A DNA stretch of 64,000 nucleotides, taken from the NCBI RefSeq assembly GCF_000384415.1, contig NZ_ARVU01000001.1, positions 434,001 through 498,000 on the forward strand, read 5' to 3'. The stretch comes from Cycloclasticus pugetii PS-1. GTDB taxonomy: Bacteria > Pseudomonadota > Gammaproteobacteria > Methylococcales > Cycloclasticaceae. Positions 39,185 to 47,176 of this stretch are shown one piece after another. The notes below the pieces were generated by a model that was not told the origin of the DNA, made no database searches, and worked only from the letters and a program-made list of their open reading frames with translations. Positions within the stretch are counted from its first letter, which is position 1. The number at the start of each line of letters is the position of its first letter. The translations under genes were made by a program, and so were the position numbers.

Positions 39185-40051
39185 ATGATGGATTTATTTA
39201 AAAAATATCCAGTTGCGGTCATATTGTCTGTTGTTTTTCATTTGCTGCTAGTGGCATTCTTTATGTTTAGTGCTGACATTTTTAGTGAGAAAAAAATTAA
39301 TCCAAAACCAACAGTTAATGTTGTAAAAGCAACCGTTATTGATGAGTCTAAGATTAAAGCCGAGGCGGAAAAGCTTAAAAATATAGAAAACAAAAAGCGT
39401 CTACAAGAGCAGGCACGTTTAAATGAGATTAAAAAGAAAAGGTTAGCGGAAGAAAAAAGAATAGCTGATTTGAAAAAACAGCAAGAACTACAAAAACAGA
39501 AGCTCGCTAAACAAAAAGCCGACGAAGCCGCCAGACAAGCGAAGTTGAAAGAGAAAAATCTATTAGCAAAGAAAAAAGCTGAAGCCGCAGAAAAAAAGAA
39601 ACGGGCGGATGAAAAAAAGAAGAGAGAGCGTCTGGCTCGTGAAAAAGCCGAAAAATTAAAAGCAGCAAAAGAGAAAGCAGCAAAAGAGAAAGCAGCAAAA
39701 GAGCAGGCTCAAAGAGAGCAAGCATTGCGCGAGTTGGCAGCTCAAGAAGAGCAGGAGATTAGAGCGCAAGAAGCCGTTGCGAGCTATACTGATTTGATTA
39801 GGCAGAAAGTAGAACGAAACTGGATTCAACCGCCTGGAGATATTACCGGCTTAGATTGCGTGGTTCGTGTTCGCTTAATTCCAGGTGGGGATGTGATTGA
39901 TGCGCAGGTGATAAAATCCAGTGGTAACGCACTTTTTGATCGTTCGGTTGAGCGAGCAACAAGAAAAGCCGCGCCTTTACCATTGCCCAATGACCCTAAG
40001 ATGTTCAATTTTTTTAGAACGCTTGAGTTTTACTTTAGGCCAGGAGATTAA
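39185..40051 (+). CDS. tolA: Tol-Pal protein TolA
   Basis: This 288-residue protein has an N-terminal membrane helix (YPVAVILSVVFHLLLVAFFM) holding the SVVFH-type motif that contacts TolQR. A long Lys/Ala/Glu-rich coiled coil spanning the periplasm follows (about residues 50-195), then a C-terminal domain (about 200-288, VERNWIQPPGDITGLDCVV) that binds TolB and Pal. It is shorter than the E. coli protein because the coiled coil is short. It contains three perfect 15-base repeats at 39659-39703. Confidence 0.95.
   Translation: MMDLFKKYPVAVILSVVFHLLLVAFFMFSADIFSEKKINPKPTVNVVKATVIDESKIKAEAEKLKNIENKKRLQEQARLNEIKKKRLAEEKRIADLKKQQELQKQKLAKQKADEAARQAKLKEKNLLAKKKAEAAEKKKRADEKKKRERLAREKAEKLKAAKEKAAKEKAAKEQAQREQALRELAAQEEQEIRAQEAVASYTDLIRQKVERNWIQPPGDITGLDCVVRVRLIPGGDVIDAQVIKSSGNALFDRSVERATRKAAPLPLPNDPKMFNFFRTLEFYFRPGD
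39659..39703 (+). repeat. three 15-bp tandem repeats in tolA
   Basis: AAAGCAGCAAAAGAG occurs three times in a row without mismatch. The repeats sit in frame and encode Ala-Ala-Lys-Glu-Lys-like units of the coiled coil. Slippage here would change the span of TolA in steps of five residues. Confidence 0.9.
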
Positions 40052-40057
40052 TAAAGA

Positions 40058-41356
40058 ATGCAAAAAATGATTAAAACGGTTTTATTTTTAAGTGCTTTTG
40101 TAACTTTTTCGGCGATGAGCGAAGCCTTAAGAATTGAAATAACGCAAGGTGTTTCATCTGCCCAGCCGATTGTGATTGTGCCTTTTTCAAGTGAACAAGT
40201 CATCGGAGGTTTGCCGGTTGATATTGCTCAGATAGTTAGTGATGATTTAGCGCGCAGCGGTCGATTTAAACCCCTGCCCCGGACAGATATGTTGAATAAA
40301 CCATCATCAGCAGAGCAGGTTAATTTTCGTAATTGGCAATCGCTGGGGCAAGACAATTTAGTAATTGGTAGGGTGACACCCACCGCAAATGGCATGTTGA
40401 CGGTGCAGTTTCAGCTATTTGACGTATATAAAGGCGAGCAATTAACGGGGTTTAGTATTCCTGCTAACACAGCTAATTTACGTGGTGTCGCGCACCGTAT
40501 CAGTGATTTGATTTACGAAAATTTAACTGGTCAACAAGGTGCCTTTAGTACACGCATGGCATATGTCACATCAATGATGGGGGCTAATGGAAAGCAGGAG
40601 TATAAAATTCAAGTCGCGGATGCAGACGGATACGGTGCAAAGACCATTGTTACTTCAACTGAACCGTTAATGTCGCCTTCTTGGTCACCAAGAGGAGATA
40701 AAATTTCTTATGTGTCGTATGAAGGACGGCGGTCCTCTATTTATACGCAAACATTACGAACCGGTCAGCGTGAAAAACTGCGCTCGTTCAAAGGGATTAA
40801 TGGCGCCCCTTCTTGGTCGCCAGACGGCAGCCAATTAGCGTTAACTCTTTCGAAAGATGGCAGCGCTGATATTTATATTTATAATGTGATTACTCGCTCA
40901 TTTCGTCGTTTAACCAGAAGTTATGCAATTGATACTGAGCCTGATTGGTCACCTGATGGGCGGCACATTATTTTTACCTCTGACCGAGGTGGGAAGCCGC
41001 AAATTTATCGCATATCGGCTAGTGGTGGCCAAGCCGCTCGCGTAACATTCGAGGGGTCGTATAATGCCAGAGCCAGTTATTCGCCAGATGGAAAATATAT
41101 CGTCATGGTACATCGGGTTAATGGCCAGTACCGCATAGCAACGCTGGATTTAAAATCAGGTTTTACCAATATTCTTACTAATGGAAGCTTAGATGAATCA
41201 CCCAGTTATGCGCCTAATGGTAGTATGATTCTATATTCAACGAATGATGGCTTGAAATCGATATTGGCTGCGGTATCATCTGACGGTAAAGTACGACAAA
41301 AACTTCGCCTGCAAGAGGGTGAAGTTAGAGAGCCAGCCTGGTCACCTTTTAAATAG
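40058..41356 (+). CDS. tolB: Tol-Pal beta-propeller protein TolB
   Basis: This 432-residue periplasmic protein has a signal peptide (cleavage near residue 20), an N-terminal two-lobed domain (about 25-165) and a six-bladed propeller. The propeller repeats read SPSWSPRGDKISYVS, APSWSPDGSQLALTL, EPDWSPDGRHIIFTSDRGG and RASYSPDGKYIVMVH. It links TolA to Pal. It lies between tolA (6 bases) and pal (16 bases). Confidence 0.98.
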   Translation: MQKMIKTVLFLSAFVTFSAMSEALRIEITQGVSSAQPIVIVPFSSEQVIGGLPVDIAQIVSDDLARSGRFKPLPRTDMLNKPSSAEQVNFRNWQSLGQDNLVIGRVTPTANGMLTVQFQLFDVYKGEQLTGFSIPANTANLRGVAHRISDLIYENLTGQQGAFSTRMAYVTSMMGANGKQEYKIQVADADGYGAKTIVTSTEPLMSPSWSPRGDKISYVSYEGRRSSIYTQTLRTGQREKLRSFKGINGAPSWSPDGSQLALTLSKDGSADIYIYNVITRSFRRLTRSYAIDTEPDWSPDGRHIIFTSDRGGKPQIYRISASGGQAARVTFEGSYNARASYSPDGKYIVMVHRVNGQYRIATLDLKSGFTNILTNGSLDESPSYAPNGSMILYSTNDGLKSILAAVSSDGKVRQKLRLQEGEVREPAWSPFK

Positions 41357-41372
41357 TAAATTGAGGAATAAA

Positions 41373-41906
41373 ATGAAAATGTATAAAAATGTAGTAATGG
41401 GTCTTTTGCTTTCAACAGCGTTGGCAGGATGTAGCATGTTTGGTGGCGATGATGTTGCTACGGGAACTAGCGATGGAGTTAATGGTGTATCAACTGGCGG
41501 TGCAAGTACTTCGGGCGTAAGTGATGGAAGTAGCTTTTCAGGCCATCCGCTTGATAACCCAGCAAGTCCTTTGTCAACAAAGGTTATTTATTTCGCATTC
41601 GATAGCAGTGCAGTAGAACCACAATATGAAGCTGTTTTGGCCGCTCATGGTGCTTATTTAGCAGCTAATGTAGGCGTGTCAGTGATTGTTGAAGGGCATG
41701 CTGATGAGCGTGGTACACGCGAATACAATGTTGCGCTTAGTGAAAAACGTGCAAAAACAGTACAAAACTTATTGTCACTCCAAGGTGCTGGCGAAAGCCA
41801 AACAGAAGCAGTAGCACTTGGAGAAGAAAAACCAGTTGCTATCGGGCATGATGAATCGGCTTGGCGTTTAAATCGTCGCGTTGAACTTATTTACCCAGCG
41901 CATTGA
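41373..41906 (+). CDS. pal: peptidoglycan-associated lipoprotein Pal
   Basis: This 177-residue outer-membrane lipoprotein has the lipobox LAGC (Cys near residue 20), then a low-complexity Gly/Ser linker and an OmpA-like peptidoglycan-binding domain (about 68-177). The domain includes VIYFAFDSSAVEP, VEGHADERGTREYNVALSE and AWRLNRRVELIY. ATG 41373 follows TTGAGGA. The stop overlaps the start of cpoB by four bases. Confidence 0.98.
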   Translation: MKMYKNVVMGLLLSTALAGCSMFGGDDVATGTSDGVNGVSTGGASTSGVSDGSSFSGHPLDNPASPLSTKVIYFAFDSSAVEPQYEAVLAAHGAYLAANVGVSVIVEGHADERGTREYNVALSEKRAKTVQNLLSLQGAGESQTEAVALGEEKPVAIGHDESAWRLNRRVELIYPAH

Positions 41907-42697
41907 TCAGTAAAAAAATATTAGGGCAGTTTGCTGCTCTTCTAGTTGTCAGTGGGGCTGCTTCGGCAGCCCTACCGCCAGTTGTTGATGGAAGTGGTCG
42001 CGTAATAGCATCTCCTGCACAGCAAGCATCAGCTTCAAGTATGCTGGGAATGTATAACCGATTGGAACAATTGCAACGTGAAGTTCAGCAAATGCGTGGT
42101 CAGATTGAAGAACAAAATTACCTGATCGAAACATTAAAGAAGCGTCAGCGTGATTTATATTTGGATATAGATGGTCGAATCGCACAATTAGAATCGGGTA
42201 ATTCATCAGCCTCAATCACTGCATCATCGGGTTCGCTAGCACAGGCAGTAAATAGTGGTATATCGGCTCAAAGCAGCCCTTCAGCACCTTCGCAAACGAA
42301 AGTAAGCAGTGGGCAAGATAAGGTTGCATACGACGAAGCGTTTTCAAGTTTGAAATCAGGCGATTATCAGCAATCAATTGCTGATTTTTCTCAGTTTGTT
42401 ACCACGTTTCCAACCAGTGTTTATATACCCAATGCTTTGTATTGGTTGGGTGAAGCTAGCTACGTTAGCCGAAACTTTAAGCGCGCACTAGACGAGTTTA
42501 CTAAAGTTGTTTCGCAATACCCAGCTCACTCAAAAGCTAAAGACGCGATGTTAAAAATAGGCTTTATTCAATATGAGAATAAACAGTGGCAGCAAGCCCG
42601 TGAAACACTAGGAAAGGTCATCGCTTCTTATCCTGATACAACGGTTTCAAGCCTTGCACAGAAAAGACTTGAACGTATGCGTCAAGAAAAGCATTAA
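41903..42697 (+). CDS. cpoB: cell division coordinator CpoB (YbgF)
   Basis: This 264-residue periplasmic protein has a signal peptide (ending near GAASA), an N-terminal coiled coil that trimerises (about 45-95, LEQLQREVQQMRGQIEEQN) and a C-terminal set of TPR repeats (about 140-260, YDEAFSSLKSGDYQQSI and AKDAMLKIGFIQYE). It couples peptidoglycan synthesis with Tol-driven constriction. The most plausible start is a TTG overlapping the pal stop by four bases; no upstream ATG is in frame. Confidence 0.93.
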   Translation: MISKKILGQFAALLVVSGAASAALPPVVDGSGRVIASPAQQASASSMLGMYNRLEQLQREVQQMRGQIEEQNYLIETLKKRQRDLYLDIDGRIAQLESGNSSASITASSGSLAQAVNSGISAQSSPSAPSQTKVSSGQDKVAYDEAFSSLKSGDYQQSIADFSQFVTTFPTSVYIPNALYWLGEASYVSRNFKRALDEFTKVVSQYPAHSKAKDAMLKIGFIQYENKQWQQARETLGKVIASYPDTTVSSLAQKRLERMRQEKH

Positions 42698-42727
42698 ACA
42701 ACTTCTTAATTTCTAGTTTTAATCGCT

Positions 42728-43375
42728 ATGCCCAAAGATACTCTTCGGATTACTGAAATTTTCTACTCACTTCAAGGCGAAGGGAAAACAGTAGGCCTGC
42801 CGACAACCTTTATTCGTTTAACAGGTTGTCCCTTACGGTGTGGCTATTGTGATACAGAGTATGCTTTTTATGGTGGGGAAACGCGGAGTATTGATGAGAT
42901 TGTGCAACAAGTGAATGAATTGGGTGCGCACTATATTAATGTTACTGGTGGCGAACCGTTGGCTCAGAAAAGGGTACATGAGCTGATGAAAACGCTGTGC
43001 GATGCTGGTTATCATGTTTCGCTGGAAACTAGCGGTGCCTTAGATGTGTCCGGCGTTGATCCGCGGGTTATTAAAGTGTTAGATGTGAAAACACCGGCAT
43101 CTGGTGAAATGGCTAAAAATCGCCATGAAAATTACGATTGTTTAACAAAACAAGATCAAGTGAAATATGTCATTTGTGATAGAGACGATTTTCAATGGTC
43201 GAAACAACACCTGCAAGAATATGCCTTAAGTGATAAATGTGAGGTACTGTTTTCACCGGTGCAGGGTGAGCTGAAAGCAAGCGACCTTGCTAACTGGGTA
43301 TTAACTGATAAATTACCAGTCAGATTTCAAATTCAATTACATAAATACCTATGGGGCGATGAGCCCGGTAAGTAG
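42728..43375 (+). CDS. queE: 7-carboxy-7-deazaguanine synthase QueE
   Basis: This 215-residue radical SAM enzyme makes the ring of the queuosine precursor. The cluster motif CPLRCGYC (CxxxCxxC) is near residue 36, preceded by [33 protein letters not shown] and [11 protein letters not shown] complete the pattern. It lies 31 bases after cpoB, a common adjacency, and is followed by queC. Confidence 0.96.
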   Translation: MPKDTLRITEIFYSLQGEGKTVGLPTTFIRLTGCPLRCGYCDTEYAFYGGETRSIDEIVQQVNELGAHYINVTGGEPLAQKRVHELMKTLCDAGYHVSLETSGALDVSGVDPRVIKVLDVKTPASGEMAKNRHENYDCLTKQDQVKYVICDRDDFQWSKQHLQEYALSDKCEVLFSPVQGELKASDLANWVLTDKLPVRFQIQLHKYLWGDEPGK

Positions 43376-43395
43376 ACAGTTATATACGGTTCAGA

Positions 43396-44070
43396 ATGTT
43401 AAAAAAAGCAGTTATATTAGTGTCAGGAGGTCTTGATTCGGCTACTGTATTGGCTATTGCCAAGTCGCAAGGCTATGAGTGTTATGCGCTTAGTTTTGAC
43501 TATGGGCAACGCCATGACTCAGAATTAGAAGCGGCTAGTCGACTCGCCAAAATTTATGATGTGCAAGAGCATAAAATCATTGAATTAGGGATGGGAGAGT
43601 TTGGTGGTTCTGCGTTAACAGACGACGAAATAAACGTTCCAACCGAAAAAGCAACGGGAATTCCCGTCACTTACGTGCCAGCTAGAAACACTGTATTTTT
43701 GTCAATCGCACTAGGGTGGGCCGAAGTTCTTTCGGCATGGGATATTTTTATAGGTGTTAATGCGGTGGATTATTCAGGTTACCCCGATTGTCGACAGGAG
43801 TTTATTAACGCATTTGAAAACTTAGCCAATTTAGCGACTAAGGCAGGTGTGGAAGAAGGTGGCTTTAAAATACATACACCGCTCATTAACCTTAGCAAAG
43901 CACAAATAATCCAAAAGGGTGAAGCCTTAAACGTTGATTACAGTGAAACAGTCTCATGTTATCAGGCTAATACTAAAGGTGAAGCATGCGGAGAATGTGA
44001 GTCTTGCCGCTTACGTCAACAAGGCTTTGAAAAAGCAAAAGTACAAGACCCGACACGATATCAGCACTAA
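43396..44070 (+). CDS. queC: 7-cyano-7-deazaguanine synthase QueC
   Basis: QueC uses ATP and ammonia to form the nitrile preQ0. The 224-residue protein has the PP-loop [19 protein letters not shown] and a zinc site made by the cysteines in [36 protein letters not shown] is a family landmark. It works directly after QueE. Confidence 0.97.
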   Translation: MLKKAVILVSGGLDSATVLAIAKSQGYECYALSFDYGQRHDSELEAASRLAKIYDVQEHKIIELGMGEFGGSALTDDEINVPTEKATGIPVTYVPARNTVFLSIALGWAEVLSAWDIFIGVNAVDYSGYPDCRQEFINAFENLANLATKAGVEEGGFKIHTPLINLSKAQIIQKGEALNVDYSETVSCYQANTKGEACGECESCRLRQQGFEKAKVQDPTRYQH

Positions 44071-44116
44071 ATATTAATATTAGTCTTAAAAGTAACATTT
44101 AAACACTACATTCGAC

Positions 44117-44144
44117 TTGCCTTTTTGCGTCAATCCGGTATCAT
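44117..44144 (+). promoter_or_regulatory. promoter of tRNA-Lys
   Basis: TTGCCT at 44117-44122 and TATCAT at 44139-44144 are separated by 16 bases, a sigma70-type promoter ending about 15 bases before the tRNA. Confidence 0.6.
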
Positions 44145-44158
44145 TCTCGCCTCTTGGA

Positions 44159-44234
44159 GGGTCGTTAGCTCAGCTGGTAGAGCACCGCACTTTTAATGCG
44201 ATGGTCGCGCGTTCGAATCGCGCACGACCCACCA
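44159..44234 (+). tRNA. tRNA-Lys (anticodon TTT)
   Basis: This is a 76-base tRNA with acceptor GGGTCGT/ACGACCC, D-loop TAGCTCAGCTGGTAGAG, anticodon loop CTTTTAA with TTT at the anticodon, T-arm CGTTCGAATCG and encoded CCA at 44232-44234. Confidence 0.97.
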
Positions 44235-44242
44235 TCCTAATC

Positions 44243-44273
44243 AAAAAAAGCCGACATAATCGTCGGTTTTTTT
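44243..44273 (+). terminator. rho-independent terminator after tRNA-Lys
   Basis: A run of seven A, G, then CCGAC pairs with GTCGG and a run of seven T around an ATAATC loop, nine bases after the tRNA. Confidence 0.85.
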
Positions 44274-44423
44274 GTGCCCGTAGGTTGGGTATGCTGCTTA
44301 AACTCAACACGCCAACCAGACACATTGTGATCCAGTACTCTTTGACTGGATCTCCAGCATTTTAGATTTGATGCGCGGCTTTGTACGAGACCAAAATATT
44401 ACTGTTTACCGATTACCGATAGT

Positions 44424-44701
44424 ACAACGAGGTAGTTCGATAGCACTTTATCTTGGGCTGTTTCTTTTTTTGCTACCGCTGTTATTTTATCTGGGTTTGT
44501 AACACTTATATCGAATAGGCCAGATGCTGTGCAGTATTTAACTTAGCTTGATCCTTTGCGTTATTTTTAATTATGATCAGATCTGTTTTTATGAAAGGAG
44601 TAGAACTTGCATTGTTATGGACAAAGTATTGGCCAATGCTGGTTATCGCCTTACTTTCACTGATTACAGCACGGTGGTTAGTTAAATATCAAATGTATTA
44701 A
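44424..44701 (+). pseudogene. decayed ABC-2 type transporter permease, C-terminal remnant
   Basis: Read in three joined frames, this stretch spells the last part of an ABC-2 export permease (YhhJ-like). First comes LGLFLFLLPLL, then after a frameshift LSGFVTLISNRPDAVQYLT. A TAG stop follows where the family has Tyr, then LDPLRYF and a TAA, and after another frameshift IRSVFMKGVELALLW and a last membrane helix to the stop at 44699-44701. The match is to the family pattern SGF..PI..MP..QYLTYLNPLRYF. At least two stops and two shifts make it non-functional. Nothing of the N-terminal half is recognisable upstream to the tRNA-Lys terminator. Confidence 0.7.
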
Positions 44702-44783
44702 GTAGACCTTATTAAATCGTTATATTCTCTTTACATTAGTGTGGAAATGGATATTTAATTGATTATAAAGGCAAGGAGTCATT

Positions 44784-46535
44784 ATGGAACATAGAGACCC
44801 TAGTAAAAGTGTTAACACGTTAGACCGTATTATTCACGCTGCTGAAGGAAAAATAACGGCGGGGATTTCACCAACATCAATGATGTTAGCTTATATCGAT
44901 TGGGCTATACATTTGGCTAATTCGCCTGGGAAACAAGGCGAGCTGATTAAAAAAGCGATGAAAAAAAATAGCCGCTTTTTGAGTTATGTTGTTAAGTGTT
45001 TGACTCACCTTGGAAATGATGTGGACAACCAGCGTTGTATAGAACCGTTGCCACAAGATAAGCGCTTTGAATCAGATGCATGGAAGAGATTACCGTTTTC
45101 ACTTTATGCTCAGTCATTTTTATTGACTCAGCAGTGGTGGCACAACGCGATAACGGGTGTTAATGGTGTTTCTAAGCATCATGAGAATGTTGTTTCGTTT
45201 ACGACACGCCAGTTGCTGGATGTGATCTCTCCCTCAAATTTTTTGCTGACAAACCCGGATTTATTAAAGGTCACCGAACAAGAAGGGGGGCAAAACTTAG
45301 TAAGGGGAATGCAAAACCTCTTGGAAGATTGGGGACGAAGTAGCAGGGGTGAAGGCCCTGTCGGTATTGAAGCATTCAAAATAGGGGAAAACCTAGCCAC
45401 AACGCCAGGGAAGGTTGTGTATAGCAATCACTTGATTGAATTGATTCAATATAGCCCGACGACTGACAAGGTTTATGCGGAGCCGATTCTTTTTGTGCCA
45501 GCTTGGATTATGAAGTACTACATCATGGATTTATCTGAACATAATTCAATGGTTAAGTTCTTGGTCGATAATGGGTATACGGTTTTTATGATTTCTTGGA
45601 AGAACCCAACAGAGGAAGATCGTGATTTAACACTAGAAAATTATATAGACTTGGGTGTAGGGCATGCATTAGAGCAAGTTTCATCAGTGATACCGAATAA
45701 AAAAATTCATACAGTTGGTTATTGTTTAGGAGGGACCTTATTAACATTGGTTGCCGCAGCATTGGCTAAAGAAGATAACAGTATCATTGGTTCAATTACG
45801 TTATTTGCTGCACAGACTGATTTCTCTGAGGCTGGAGAGTTAATGCTTTTTATTGACCACAGTCAGGTTGCTTACTTAGAGGATATGATGTGGGAACAAG
45901 GTTACCTAGATACAAAACAGATGAAGGGAGCATTCCAGTTATTGCGCTCCAATGATTTAATCTGGTCAAGGGTATTACATGATTATTTGTTGGGGCAACG
46001 CGCACCAATGAATGACTTAATGGCTTGGAATAGCGATGCAACAAGAATGCCTTACAAAATGCACTCTGAGTATCTTGAACAGCTTTTCATGAATAATGAT
46101 TTTTCAGAACATCGTTACAAGGTCCATGGTAAACCTGTTTCTTTAGGGGATATTGATTGTCCGCTCTTTGTTGTAGGAGCGGAGAAGGACCATGTGGCAC
46201 CATGGAAATCAGTATACAAAATCAAACACTTAACGCGTACAGAAGTGACCTTTTTACTGACTAGTGGTGGACATAATGCAGGGATCATTAGTCAGCCTGG
46301 TCACCCAAACCGTCATTACCGTGTTTCATTAAAGAAAAAAAGTGATAAGTACCTTTCACCTGATAAATGGTTGGAGTCAACAGGTGTTAAAGAAGGTTCA
46401 TGGTGGTTGGAATGGGAGCGCTGGTTGGTCAGTAAAAATGAGGCGGAAAAGGTCGCACCACCAAAAATGGGTATAAAGGGTAGCGTGGCTAAAAGCTTGA
46501 TAGATGCTCCAGGACATTATGTTTTAGAACATTAA
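44784..46535 (+). CDS. phaC: class I poly(3-hydroxyalkanoate) synthase PhaC
   Basis: This 583-residue enzyme polymerises 3-hydroxyacyl-CoA on the granule surface. The lipase-like box is VGYCLGGTLL, with the nucleophile Cys at residue 314. The catalytic Asp is in VVGAEKDHVAPW and the His in TSGGHNAGIIS. The N-terminal domain has SFLLTQQWWHNAITGVNGV and FLLTNPDLL, as in class I enzymes of short-chain specificity. No phaA, phaB or phasin gene is adjacent, and a decayed gene flanks it on each side. The ribosome binding site is AAGGAG, eight bases before the ATG. Confidence 0.95.
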   Translation: MEHRDPSKSVNTLDRIIHAAEGKITAGISPTSMMLAYIDWAIHLANSPGKQGELIKKAMKKNSRFLSYVVKCLTHLGNDVDNQRCIEPLPQDKRFESDAWKRLPFSLYAQSFLLTQQWWHNAITGVNGVSKHHENVVSFTTRQLLDVISPSNFLLTNPDLLKVTEQEGGQNLVRGMQNLLEDWGRSSRGEGPVGIEAFKIGENLATTPGKVVYSNHLIELIQYSPTTDKVYAEPILFVPAWIMKYYIMDLSEHNSMVKFLVDNGYTVFMISWKNPTEEDRDLTLENYIDLGVGHALEQVSSVIPNKKIHTVGYCLGGTLLTLVAAALAKEDNSIIGSITLFAAQTDFSEAGELMLFIDHSQVAYLEDMMWEQGYLDTKQMKGAFQLLRSNDLIWSRVLHDYLLGQRAPMNDLMAWNSDATRMPYKMHSEYLEQLFMNNDFSEHRYKVHGKPVSLGDIDCPLFVVGAEKDHVAPWKSVYKIKHLTRTEVTFLLTSGGHNAGIISQPGHPNRHYRVSLKKKSDKYLSPDKWLESTGVKEGSWWLEWERWLVSKNEAEKVAPPKMGIKGSVAKSLIDAPGHYVLEH

Positions 46536-46789
46536 GTGTTTGATCAGATCAAATAAAAATACTCACTAGGCTTGAAGAGAACTTAAGGTCAAACAAAGAT
46601 TGTTATGTAGATGGGCTGGCTATTAACACGGAGGTGTTGGAAGCAGAACTTGCGGATACTAAGTGTATATCATCATTTAAGTGAAGCTAAAACAATATTA
46701 AAAGCCGATGTTAGTAAAGTTAATGTAGCTTTATATACGATAACTGCCAAAGAGGTGGTTTCGAGGTTATTGGCGCGGTTGGTGGGGTG

Positions 46790-47164
46790 GTTTTTCTCAT
46801 CTTACATTTATTTGCATTTTTTAATGCGGGTGATATATCTCTAAACCAAAGGCTGGCTCAGTAACTGTTGGCATCATGCTGGGTTTGTTTTTAGGTAAGC
46901 AATTAGTTTTTTTTTGGTTTTAGTTGGTTAGCCATTAAGTTAAAATTAAAGGCACTATCTAGTGGAAGTAATTGGATGCAATTATATGGAGTCTCTATTC
47001 TGACTGGTATAGGTTTCATGATGAGCTTGTTTATTGTCTCTCTAACCTCCACCGATGCCAGCTTGTTTCAATATACTGATAAACTAGCTATCTTGTTGGG
47101 TTCCTTTGCATCGGGAGTTTTTGGTTACTGGATCCTTAATTGTTGCAGAAAACAGTCTACTTAG
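46790..47164 (+). pseudogene. nhaA: decayed Na+/H+ antiporter NhaA, C-terminal remnant
   Basis: Joined across two frameshifts, the DNA encodes the last third of NhaA. HLFAFFNAGDISL corresponds to the LFAFANAG helix and is followed by a TAA. In the next frame comes GIMLGLFLGKQL, then, after a run of nine T, SWLAIKLKLKAL and MQLYGVSILTGIGFMMSLFI in the third frame, continuing to a stop at 47162-47164. The N-terminal two thirds, with the ion-binding Asp pair, is missing. The stretch 46536-46789 before it is not recognisable. It ends 12 bases before a different antiporter gene. Confidence 0.75.
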
Positions 47165-47176
47165 AAGGGTAGAGAT

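Noticed and set aside
42698-42727. preQ1 riboswitch upstream of queE
   Set aside because: The gap after cpoB is only 30 bases and contains no preQ1 aptamer motif.
44117-44365. 82-codon frame across tRNA-Lys
   Set aside because: It runs through the tRNA promoter, the tRNA and its terminator, so it cannot be a real gene.
46536-46789. Start of the NhaA gene or a small phasin gene after phaC
   Set aside because: Frames here are short and do not match NhaA helices or phasin patterns; left as unrecognised sequence.
44235-47176. Integrated element attached at tRNA-Lys
   Set aside because: No integrase and no second copy of the tRNA 3' end was found; only gene ruins and phaC are present, so an element is not supported.
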